Shown here one piece after another: positions 37,439-44,785 of a stretch of DNA of 64,000 nucleotides; position 1 is the first letter of the stretch, and each line of letters starts with the position of its first letter. This DNA is from Gammaproteobacteria bacterium (GTDB taxonomy: Bacteria; Pseudomonadota; Gammaproteobacteria; Chromatiales; Chromatiaceae), in NCBI GenBank assembly GCA_020445415.1, contig JAGRGP010000015.1:1-64000 (forward strand), read 5' to 3'. The position numbers were made by a program, and so were the translations under genes. The notes under the pieces are model-generated. The model was not told the origin of the DNA, did no database searches, and was given only the letters and a program-made list of their open reading frames with translations.

Positions 37439-38652
37439 TGTCCAGAACAGTTGTGGTCACTGGGTTGGGGGCGGTCTCGGGCCTGGGCCTGACTGTTCCG
37501 CAGTTTTGGAAGAGTCTGGTAGAAGGACGATCAGGATTTACCGAACTCAAGGATACCGCTGGCTGGGATAGCCGTTTGAAGGTTCGTTTTGGGGCCCGGG
37601 TTCCGGGATACGATCCGCTTCGTTTTTTTTCGGCGGACGAGATTCCGCTACTCGACCGGCATACGCAGTTTGCGTTGATTGCCGCCAAAGAAGCGGTAGC
37701 GGACGCAGATCTTGATGATCAGCACCTGTTTTCGGCAGGGGTGGTACTGGGTACTGGTTGCGGAGGCAAGGAGACCGACGAAGAAACCTACTGCGCACTC
37801 TACCAGCGAGGCAAGTCCCGGGTTCATCCGCTTACCATCCCCCGAGGTATGCCTAGCGCGGCGGCCAGTCAACTCAGTATGAAGCTGGCTATCACAGGTC
37901 CGGTGTTTTCCATTTCGAGTGCTTGTTCGTCTGCGAACCACGCCGTGATTCAGAGTCAGATGATGATTCGAGCGGGCTTGGTTGACATTGTCCTAGCTGG
38001 GGGCACCGATGCCCCTTTTACCTTCGGGTTGCTAAAATCGTGGGAGGCGATGCGGGTTCTGGCATCCGATACCTGCCGGCCGTTTTCTGCGAATAGAAAC
38101 GGCCTGATATTGGGGGAGGGCGCGGGTATTCTAGTTTTGGAATCCTTTGAACACGCGCTTTCCCGGGGAGCCAGGATCTACGGTGAAATAGCCGGATGTG
38201 GCATGTCGGCGGATGCGGCGCATATTACAGTCCCATCCGTCGATGGCGCCGCTAAGGCAATCAACTATGCCCTGCAGGATGGGGGTATCGAACCGGCGCA
38301 AGTGGATTACGTTAATGCCCATGGTACCGGTACAAAAATTAACGATCCGTTTGAGACTAGGATACTGCACCAGGTATTTGGCGACCATGCAAATCGGCTG
38401 ATGGTTTCCTCCACGAAATCCATGCATGGACATACATTAGGCGCTGCTGGCGCGCACGAACTGATTGCGACCCTGCTGGCCATTCGGGACTCGCATATTC
38501 CACCTACCGCCAATTTTACCGAGCCGGGAGAAGGGTGCGATCTGGACTATGTGCCCAACCAGTCCCGGGACTCGAGTATTAATGTGGCCATTTCCAACTC
38601 CTTTGCTTTCGGTGGATTAAATGCCGTTATCGCCGTTCGTCGTTTGGACTGA
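37438..38652 (+). CDS. Beta-ketoacyl-ACP synthase (FabF/KAS II type)
   Basis: Condenses malonyl-ACP with an acyl chain to lengthen fatty acids or polyketides. The 404-residue product has a complete Cys-His-His triad: Cys 163 in SISSACSSANHA, His 295 in VNAHGTGTKIND, and His 332 in KSMHGHTLGAAGAHE. It starts with RTVVVTGLGAVSGLG, typical of FabF. The GTG start (37438) overlaps the acp stop. Being translated with the ACP, it probably elongates a dedicated chain, plausibly for the RpfF-made signal. It converges with the methyltransferase gene. Confidence 0.92.
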   Translation: MSRTVVVTGLGAVSGLGLTVPQFWKSLVEGRSGFTELKDTAGWDSRLKVRFGARVPGYDPLRFFSADEIPLLDRHTQFALIAAKEAVADADLDDQHLFSAGVVLGTGCGGKETDEETYCALYQRGKSRVHPLTIPRGMPSAAASQLSMKLAITGPVFSISSACSSANHAVIQSQMMIRAGLVDIVLAGGTDAPFTFGLLKSWEAMRVLASDTCRPFSANRNGLILGEGAGILVLESFEHALSRGARIYGEIAGCGMSADAAHITVPSVDGAAKAINYALQDGGIEPAQVDYVNAHGTGTKINDPFETRILHQVFGDHANRLMVSSTKSMHGHTLGAAGAHELIATLLAIRDSHIPPTANFTEPGEGCDLDYVPNQSRDSSINVAISNSFAFGGLNAVIAVRRLD

Positions 38653-38713
38653 CGCGGGAGGGGAATGCCTTCAGCCGGGGGTGTCCTTGGTGCGAAGTTG
38701 GTGTGTAACCCGA

Positions 38714-39775
38714 TTAGGTCTTCTTACGGAAGACAAAATGCCCGTTTCCAAATAGCTCACCCTTGGACGGCAGAAAGCAGGCCTTGCAAAGGACAAAATA
38801 ATCATTCCAGTACTTGGCTTCTGTTTCGTCCTTGATTGCACTGCCGTAGAGCGTGTCCATATTGTGCCAGAGCCGCTTGTGCCATTCGTCGATCGTTTTC
38901 CAGTAGTTCATCCCATTGATAAACCAGCTTTTTGACAAGCGCATGAAGCGGTCTTGACGGCGGATGATTTCAAATGGCCATATCTTCCCACCCGGAAAGT
39001 AGGTGCCGATCATGGTCTTGTCGTCATGCAGGAACTGCGGGACGATTAGGCGGGACGCCACCATGTGAAGAAAAAACAACCCGCCCGGCTTCAGTAATTT
39101 GTCGATGAGTTCAAAGACCGCGTCGAGGTTATTGATATGTTCAAAACACCCGATAGAAAAAACTCTGTCGTATTCTCTGTCACCTAATTCACTCAGCGGA
39201 ACTTCACTAAAATCGCCTTGGATAAGACGCAGCTTACCCCGGCTTATCGGGTGATTTGTATTGGCGCGGCATGACTCGATAAAGTCGATTTGATCGGGGC
39301 TTGGTGTGATGCTGGTGATATCAACCTTGGGAAAGGCTGTGAACAGATAGGTTTCCAGAGGGCCGTATCCACACCCGATATTGAATATCTTTTCGTCGCC
39401 ATGGATTTCGGCACGCCGACAAACCAACTCGAACTTGTTCCGCTCCGCTTCTTCGAGACTCAGTTTGGAAGAAGCAACATCGTGCGCGGTTTCACCATAG
39501 TAAGCCATGGTGTAGGCCATGAATTCGTGATCGAGGAAACCGCTGAAGGGTGTTACATGGGCGTTGTAGTGATTTTCAATCAGTGCCCGGGTATCTTTCC
39601 ACATCGGCCCCCGGTTTGTGGTGACGGTGTCTAGAGCTTGACTTTCTGGGTTATGGAGTAACCTCTGATACTCCCGGCTAAAATAACGGCCAAGGTGTCC
39701 TTCATAGCGAATAAGTTCGGGTGTGCCATGGGCGAAAATACCTGCCTCACGAAGGCTGGCTGATACGCCAATCAT
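38714..39775 (-). CDS. CFA-synthase-like S-adenosylmethionine methyltransferase
   Basis: Member of the cyclopropane/mycolic-acid methyltransferase family, which add a methylene or methyl group across an acyl-chain double bond. The 353-residue product has the SAM-binding motif FNIGCGYGPLE (131-141), the active-site E-H pair in CFEHINN (E212), the His of FFLHMV (H237) and a tyrosine in NGMNYWKT (Y291), which match E. coli Cfa E239, H266 and Y317. The Cfa C139 position (SCAYW) is Met here (TMAYY, M90), so the product may differ from a cyclopropane. GGAG precedes ATG 39775. It is downstream of the kinase-less RpfC paralogue, and substrate choice (lipid or signal) is unknown. Confidence 0.85.
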   Translation of the reverse strand: MIGVSASLREAGIFAHGTPELIRYEGHLGRYFSREYQRLLHNPESQALDTVTTNRGPMWKDTRALIENHYNAHVTPFSGFLDHEFMAYTMAYYGETAHDVASSKLSLEEAERNKFELVCRRAEIHGDEKIFNIGCGYGPLETYLFTAFPKVDITSITPSPDQIDFIESCRANTNHPISRGKLRLIQGDFSEVPLSELGDREYDRVFSIGCFEHINNLDAVFELIDKLLKPGGLFFLHMVASRLIVPQFLHDDKTMIGTYFPGGKIWPFEIIRRQDRFMRLSKSWFINGMNYWKTIDEWHKRLWHNMDTLYGSAIKDETEAKYWNDYFVLCKACFLPSKGELFGNGHFVFRKKT

Positions 39776-39792
39776 TGTTTCATACTCCAGAT

Positions 39793-41385
39793 CTAGTCTT
39801 TTCTGTAGTCCAGTTCTCGAAGGTCTTTCTCCCTGATGTAATTTTGCAACGCATCATTCGATAGCCGGCAGCATTCTGTCAATTGTTGTAGCAGATCAAG
39901 TGCATTTTGGCGGAATGCCTCGGAGGGGATGTGACTGGCCGCAGTTCCCAGTTCGAATAATCGAATCGTTCCCAGACTACCGGCACTGTCTTTGATTGCA
40001 TGGCCGAGATCACGGAAACGGGAGAGATCGCCCTTTTTGATAGCAAGTTCCATCTGGGTAAGGAAATGCCGGTTGTCACGGTTAAAGCTGTCTATCAGAT
40101 CTGATAGGAAAGCGGTATTCCCCCCGAGATTCTCCAACTCGGCAAGCCGATTCCGATCCAAGGCGGTATCGGCGGTATGCCCACCGACAAAACCGGTGGT
40201 CTGATGAAGGTGTTGACGGTGATAATTTTGCCGGGCTTGGCCTTGGTCACCACTCTCCAAAACGACCTTTTTCAGAACATTCATGATTGTCTTAGGATCA
40301 GCACCTGCTTCCAAGATGGCATTGACCCCAGATTCCTCACACCGTTGGCGGTCGCTATCGCCAGGATTGTGCAACAGCAATATGAACGGAGTGCGTTGCT
40401 TGTCTATTCGGGTGAAGCGGTACAGATTGAAAGCCTCGATACCACTTATTTCCCGAAGTTCCCGGGACACAATCGCCAGGTCAAACTGGTGACTGTCCAG
40501 AGCGTCCAGAACCCGTGCTCCAGAATCGACCAGAAAGACCTGGTGCCCTTGCTGTTGAAGAACAGCGCGTATCCGTTGCTGTTCTCCCCGGCGGTTTTCT
40601 GCAAGCAGAATACTGAGCGGCGGTGATGTCGTGGAAGCAGTATAGCGATCAATGATCTTGGCAACCCCGGGTCGCGGTTCAAGGGGAGCGGAGCGCAGGT
40701 TGTGAAGGGCGTCGAACAAAAGGGTTTTGTTCAGGGGCACCGGGACGAGTCTTGTGTAGCCCAGCCGGTTTAATCCCCCCTCCTCGATTTCCGCAGGCCG
40801 GGCACCAATCAGAATAAGGTAGATGTCCTGTAGGTGCTGTTCGGATCGAAGTGCAGCGCTGAACTGGCTTGCGTCCATGTCGAATAGCCCTCGGTCCACA
40901 ATAACCACATGGTAAGGGGAATGCGCTTCAGACGCCCGCAGCAACTCATAGAACGAGCGGGCCGCAGTGCTGCATACCGTGGGTGTTATGCCCCATGAAT
41001 CCAAATGCCTCAAGATTCCGTGACGATCGGATTTATCATTGGTCAAGACGAGAATTCGTTGATCGGAAATCTTGAGTAGAGACTGCGGGCCTTCTGGAGA
41101 AGGGGGCAACGGGGAGGGTGGGCTGTACCGGTTCGAATACTTAGGCGTACTTTCCTTGGCTGGCTTATTCCCGGGTTCGTTGTGCTCCTCTGATTTGTAT
41201 CCCGAATCGCTGACTAGCCAGAGTATGACGGCTATAAGTGAAGTTGCCGATATCAAGAGTGTGTCAAGACCCGATGAGGGCAACCAATTATCACCGAAAA
41301 CAAACAGCAAGACTATTCCCAGTGCGCACACAGCCCCGGCGAAACGCCTACATAACATCCATATCCCGGGACTCATGGGTGTCAT
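39793..41385 (-). CDS. Kinase-less RpfC paralogue: TM, two pseudo-receivers, Hpt
   Basis: From ATG 41385 (GAGGA seven bases upstream) the protein has 530 residues; an alternative ATG 41427 adds 14. Two hydrophobic segments (~9-30 and ~40-57) are followed by a Pro-rich linker and two receiver-like domains (~108-235, ~257-375) that align with the receiver part of the neighbouring RpfC (LLFDALHNLR / LLFNALHASR; EAFNLYRFTR / DAFRMYRFAH). HisKA and ATPase domains are absent. In the second receiver the Asp pair reads AENR instead of AEDN, the phosphoacceptor Asp is Ser (AIVSRELRE), and the Lys is replaced (ILEAGADP), so it cannot be phosphorylated in the normal way. The C-terminal Hpt keeps its His (LGHAIKDSAGSLG, His 462). 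It probably modulates or shuttles in RpfC signalling (inference). Confidence 0.85.
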   Translation of the reverse strand: MTPMSPGIWMLCRRFAGAVCALGIVLLFVFGDNWLPSSGLDTLLISATSLIAVILWLVSDSGYKSEEHNEPGNKPAKESTPKYSNRYSPPSPLPPSPEGPQSLLKISDQRILVLTNDKSDRHGILRHLDSWGITPTVCSTAARSFYELLRASEAHSPYHVVIVDRGLFDMDASQFSAALRSEQHLQDIYLILIGARPAEIEEGGLNRLGYTRLVPVPLNKTLLFDALHNLRSAPLEPRPGVAKIIDRYTASTTSPPLSILLAENRRGEQQRIRAVLQQQGHQVFLVDSGARVLDALDSHQFDLAIVSRELREISGIEAFNLYRFTRIDKQRTPFILLLHNPGDSDRQRCEESGVNAILEAGADPKTIMNVLKKVVLESGDQGQARQNYHRQHLHQTTGFVGGHTADTALDRNRLAELENLGGNTAFLSDLIDSFNRDNRHFLTQMELAIKKGDLSRFRDLGHAIKDSAGSLGTIRLFELGTAASHIPSEAFRQNALDLLQQLTECCRLSNDALQNYIREKDLRELDYRKD

Positions 41386-41439
41386 TTGTTTATCCTCGTG
41401 TTGGAAAGAAAATTCCACCATCACCATTAAGCGGGGGAG

Positions 41440-42498
41440 CTAACGGCTGATCACCTTGTTGTTGTCGCCGAACTGATGTCGTATCACCATGACTTGATCA
41501 AGGCGACTGAAGAAGGCGTCTATACAGTTTGGGTCAAAATGAAATCCCCGTTGTTGCCGCATGTACTCCAAGGTACGATCCATTGACCAAGCTTTTTTGT
41601 AAGGTCTTTCCGATAACAGAGCGTCGAACACATCTGCAACAGCCGCCGTTCTTGCCTCGATCGGAATTGCCTCTCCCGCCGCACCGTTGGGGTATCCCCT
41701 ACCGTCGAATCTTTCGTGGTGACTGAGAGCAATTATAGCCCCTGATTTTAGAAAACAGGATGGGCTATCCCGCAATATCTCATAGCCGATACGGGTATGA
41801 ACTTGCATAACACTCCATTCGGTGCTGGAAAGTTTCCCGGGTTTCAGAAGTACCTGGTCCGGGACACCGATCTTGCCAATATCGTGCATCGGCGCGGCAT
41901 GCCGTATTATGTTACAGGTATCTCGATCGAGACCCATTTCATCCGCTACAAGAAAGGCATACTCGGCCATCCTAATTACGTGATTGCCGGTTTCTTCATC
42001 ACGGTATTCACCCGCCTTCGCGAGCCTAAGCAGGGTCTCCTTTTCTCTCAGTTCAAGTTGGTTGGTCTTGGTGTAAACTTCTTGTTCGAGCCAACGGGCA
42101 CGGTCCTTGATGATCTGCTGCTGCTGCCGCAACTGCAACAAATTTCGGCAACGGGCGCGACATTCGTAATGATCGATGGGTTTGGAGAGAAAATCTGTAG
42201 CGCCTGCTTCCAATGCTTTGTAGCGTACCGACTTGTCATCCACACAGGTGATGATAACGATTGGCACATCCATACAAGATGGAATCTGCCGAAGCCACTG
42301 GGTGAATGCCACACCGTCCATGACCGGCATCTTGTAGTCGGTTATCACCAGATCGTGACTGTTTCGCTTGGCCCACTCAAGCGCTTTTACGGGATCAGCG
42401 AAACTCTCCACATGAATGTTCTTATCAATGGAGCGAATCAGCTCTTCCAGAATCATCCGGCTGATCGATTGATCATCGATGATTAATACAGTTGACAT
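41440..42498 (-). CDS. rpfG: RpfG-like HD-GYP response regulator (c-di-GMP phosphodiesterase)
   Basis: Output of DSF signalling: a receiver domain controls c-di-GMP hydrolysis to GMP. The 352-residue product has a complete receiver (IIDDQ, Asp 54 in VITDYKMPVMDG, Lys in FLSKP) and an HD-GYP domain with MHDIGKIGVPD (His-Asp 205-206) and HHERFDGRGYPNG (GYP 268-270), i.e. the metal and catalytic residues are all present. A helical linker joins the domains. It is followed in the same direction by the RpfC paralogue and methyltransferase, likely one transcript. Confidence 0.93.
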   Translation of the reverse strand: MSTVLIIDDQSISRMILEELIRSIDKNIHVESFADPVKALEWAKRNSHDLVITDYKMPVMDGVAFTQWLRQIPSCMDVPIVIITCVDDKSVRYKALEAGATDFLSKPIDHYECRARCRNLLQLRQQQQIIKDRARWLEQEVYTKTNQLELREKETLLRLAKAGEYRDEETGNHVIRMAEYAFLVADEMGLDRDTCNIIRHAAPMHDIGKIGVPDQVLLKPGKLSSTEWSVMQVHTRIGYEILRDSPSCFLKSGAIIALSHHERFDGRGYPNGAAGEAIPIEARTAAVADVFDALLSERPYKKAWSMDRTLEYMRQQRGFHFDPNCIDAFFSRLDQVMVIRHQFGDNNKVISR

Positions 42499-42908
42499 GA
42501 ATCAGACCTCGGCACGTTAACTCGGTTGTCTTGCTGCCAACCTTAGCGGCTTTGACCCTCTTGGCGTTCATGGGCTCAAAATGTCTCAATCTTTGAGTAT
42601 AAATTAATTAAAAACAGAATGATAGCAGTCGGTTACAACATGGCCGAAAGTAACCGGGTAAATTTACGCCGGTAACACCAAACCGTAATTTGTTGACATG
42701 ATCACCGGCTCGTTGCTCCATAACGAGAAGGATTCTAGGTACCTCCCGGTGGTACTAACCTACGACTGCATCGGCGCCAATGGCGGTTTCTTTACCCATA
42801 TGGTAGCGTCCGGGGGCCGAGGCCGCGCGGCAACAAGCGGATTCAACGTTGTGATGGGCGCCTTGCGTATCCCTTACCGGCTGCCGCGCGAATTAGCGAG
42901 ATTGTTAT
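42499..42908. other. Intergenic region upstream of rpfG and a secreted sulfurtransferase
   Basis: This 410-base gap between divergent genes has an AT-rich part (42580-42625) that probably carries the rpfG promoter; the complement reads TATACT about 100 bases before rpfG. The plus-strand open frame 42698-42934 has no family similarity and I do not call it a gene. A TTGACA occurs on the plus strand near 42694, without a well-placed -10. Confidence 0.4.
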
Positions 42909-43811
42909 ATGTGCATATTGAATCTGTCGAATAACCATCGGGGTTTGTTACTACTTTCGTTACTCATCCTGACGAGTTTCGATGTCTGGGCGGTTCCGCC
43001 ACTAGTGGACGGAAACTGGTTGGAAGCCCGTCTTGGAACTCCGGGGTTGGTGATTGTCGATATGAGTTCTGAAAAAGCCCAATATCAGCGTTTTCATTTG
43101 CCAGGTGCGGTGCGTTTACCCTATGAAGCGCTCGTCACTCGCCGCTCCGACGGGGTCTCCCAACGTGTCGGTGATCGTAGACTCGTGCAGATCCTGGGAC
43201 TGCTGGGCATCGAGGTGGACGATCATGTGGTCATTTACGATGATATGGGCGGCCTCCATGGCGGACGGCTTTACTGGGAACTGGAACGTATCGGACATCC
43301 GTCCGTCTCATTATTGGACGGTGGTCTGGTTAGGTGGATCTTAGACGGAAGAAAAGTAGATAATCTTCCGGTTCGGCCAGAAAGAGCGAACTATCTGCCC
43401 GCGGACAAACTTCGCCAAAATCTGGCGGATGTACCCATGGTCGTGGAGGCGATCACCAATCACGAGATCGTGTTGCTCGACGTTCGCAGCGAGAAAGAAT
43501 ATAAGGGCAGTCGAAATGTCAAGCGCAGCGGCCACATCCCAGGAGCTAGGTGGTGGTCTTGGGACCAAGCGGTGGACTTCAACGGAGGATTCGTGGCGGC
43601 TGATCCGAAGCAGCTGCTAGAAAGCCTGGGCGCGGTAGGTGCGAAACCGGAGACCACGGTAATCGCGTATTGTCGCTCCGGACACAGGGCGTCTCAAACC
43701 TATTTCACGTTGCGCTGGCTAGGATTTGAGGATGTTCGGGTCTACGATGGCTCCACCGCCGAGTGGTCGGCGCGCAACGATCTGCCAATTAGAACCGGCA
43801 GACAACCCTGA
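42909..43811 (+). CDS. Periplasmic two-domain sulfurtransferase (rhodanese)
   Basis: A 300-residue tandem rhodanese. A hydrophobic N-terminal segment (RGLLLLSLLILTSF, cleavage near VWA) suggests export. The first domain (about 30-150; RFHLPGAVRLPYE, VVIYDDMGGLHGGRLYWEL) lacks a catalytic Cys, as in normal SseA-type enzymes, and the second has the active Cys in AYCRSGHRASQTYF. It would move sulfane sulfur from a donor such as thiosulfate or 3-mercaptopyruvate to an acceptor. A role in sulfur oxidation is a guess from the lineage. Confidence 0.88.
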   Translation: MCILNLSNNHRGLLLLSLLILTSFDVWAVPPLVDGNWLEARLGTPGLVIVDMSSEKAQYQRFHLPGAVRLPYEALVTRRSDGVSQRVGDRRLVQILGLLGIEVDDHVVIYDDMGGLHGGRLYWELERIGHPSVSLLDGGLVRWILDGRKVDNLPVRPERANYLPADKLRQNLADVPMVVEAITNHEIVLLDVRSEKEYKGSRNVKRSGHIPGARWWSWDQAVDFNGGFVAADPKQLLESLGAVGAKPETTVIAYCRSGHRASQTYFTLRWLGFEDVRVYDGSTAEWSARNDLPIRTGRQP

Positions 43812-43829
43812 ATTTTGGCGACCTTCGGG

Positions 43830-44447
43830 TTAGGCTGTGATTTGCCGTAGGCTAGCGTCGCAAAAAGCGTTTCGAAACGCATGATAGTCGGTAACCACGG
43901 GATATTCAGGGAATTCATCCACCACATTCTGCGGGGGGTTGAACAAGATGCCCCGATCAGCCTCGGCGAGCATGCCTGTATCGTTATAGGAGTCACCGGC
44001 GGCAATTACCCGGAAGTTTAGAGAATGGAACGCTTGCACCGACGCCCTTTTAGGGTCCTTTTGCCGAAGATGGTAGTCTGTTACCAGGCCGTTTTGGTCG
44101 ATGCTTAAGCGATGACAAAGCAGCGTAGGGTGACCGAGTTGACGCATGAGTGGCGCGGCAAACTCGTAAAAGGTATCGGATAAGATTATGACTTGGAAGC
44201 GCTCGCGCAGCCAGTCGAGGAACTCACCAGCTCCCTCCAATGGAGCCATTCCTGCAATGACATCCTGTATGTCATGCAAGCCGAGCCGATGTTCGGCGAG
44301 CAGGCGCAGGCGCTGCCGCATCAGTACATCGTAGTCTGGAATATCCCGAGTCGTGGCCCTGAGGTCGTCTATTCCCGTGCGTTCTGCGAAGCTGATCCAG
44401 ATTTCCGGTACCAGCACCCCTTCCAAGTCGAGACAGGCTATTTCCAA
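43830..44447 (-). CDS. thrH: ThrH-type phosphoserine/homoserine phosphotransferase
   Basis: A HAD-superfamily enzyme that in Pseudomonas aeruginosa moves phosphate from phosphoserine to homoserine or acts as a phosphoserine phosphatase. From TTG 44447, with GGAGGA nine bases upstream, the product is 205 residues, the same as P. aeruginosa ThrH, and begins MEIACLDLEGVLVPEIW. The catalytic motif is DLEG rather than the usual DxDGT, as is normal for ThrH. WLRERFQVIILSDTFYEFA, KDPKRASV and IAAGDSYNDTGML follow. TTG 44462 would add five residues. Confidence 0.93.
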   Translation of the reverse strand: MEIACLDLEGVLVPEIWISFAERTGIDDLRATTRDIPDYDVLMRQRLRLLAEHRLGLHDIQDVIAGMAPLEGAGEFLDWLRERFQVIILSDTFYEFAAPLMRQLGHPTLLCHRLSIDQNGLVTDYHLRQKDPKRASVQAFHSLNFRVIAAGDSYNDTGMLAEADRGILFNPPQNVVDEFPEYPVVTDYHAFRNAFCDASLRQITA

Positions 44448-44573
44448 GTGACAGTCCTCCAATCCGCCGTTGTCGTTAACGACTGTCCTCTAGCCGAGTT
44501 CAGCTTCAACCGCAATACCGCCAACCGGCAGATTGCAACGGGCGGTATTCAGGCCGCCGGTATGAGAAGTAAG

Positions 44574-44649
44574 TGGTACTCCCTAGGGGAATCGAACCCC
44601 TGTTACCGCCGTGAGAGGGCGGCGTCCTGGACCGCTAGACGAAGGGAGC
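44574..44649 (-). tRNA. tRNA-Glu (anticodon CTC)
   Basis: Read on the complement, the RNA starts GCTCCCTTCGTCTAGCGG, with anticodon stem CCGCC / GGCGG around loop CTCTCAC (anticodon CTC), T-arm AGGGGTTCGAATCCCCT and acceptor end AGGGAGT A CCA. All four stems pair (first pair G-U), and CCA is encoded. The overall sequence closely matches E. coli tRNA-Glu, except the anticodon is CTC (reads GAG) instead of TTC. A TTC isoacceptor must be elsewhere. It lies between thrH and pcnB. Confidence 0.95.
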
Positions 44650-44785
44650 GTCAATCCATGAGGCAGTGTATTATACCCATGCCCGCGCGGGCCTCAAGTG
44701 TGCGCTTTACCTTTTTTCGCTTACATGCTCGAGTTTATTTCGCCCGGAGCCAAATCACAGCATAGCCAAAGATTAGGATAAGAAG

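Noticed and set aside
42698-42934. 78-codon open frame before the sulfurtransferase
   Set aside because: No similarity, no good ribosome-binding site, and its end overlaps the true gene start.
44193-44765. 190-codon plus-strand open frame
   Set aside because: It lies antisense to thrH and reads through the tRNA-Glu gene, with no family similarity.
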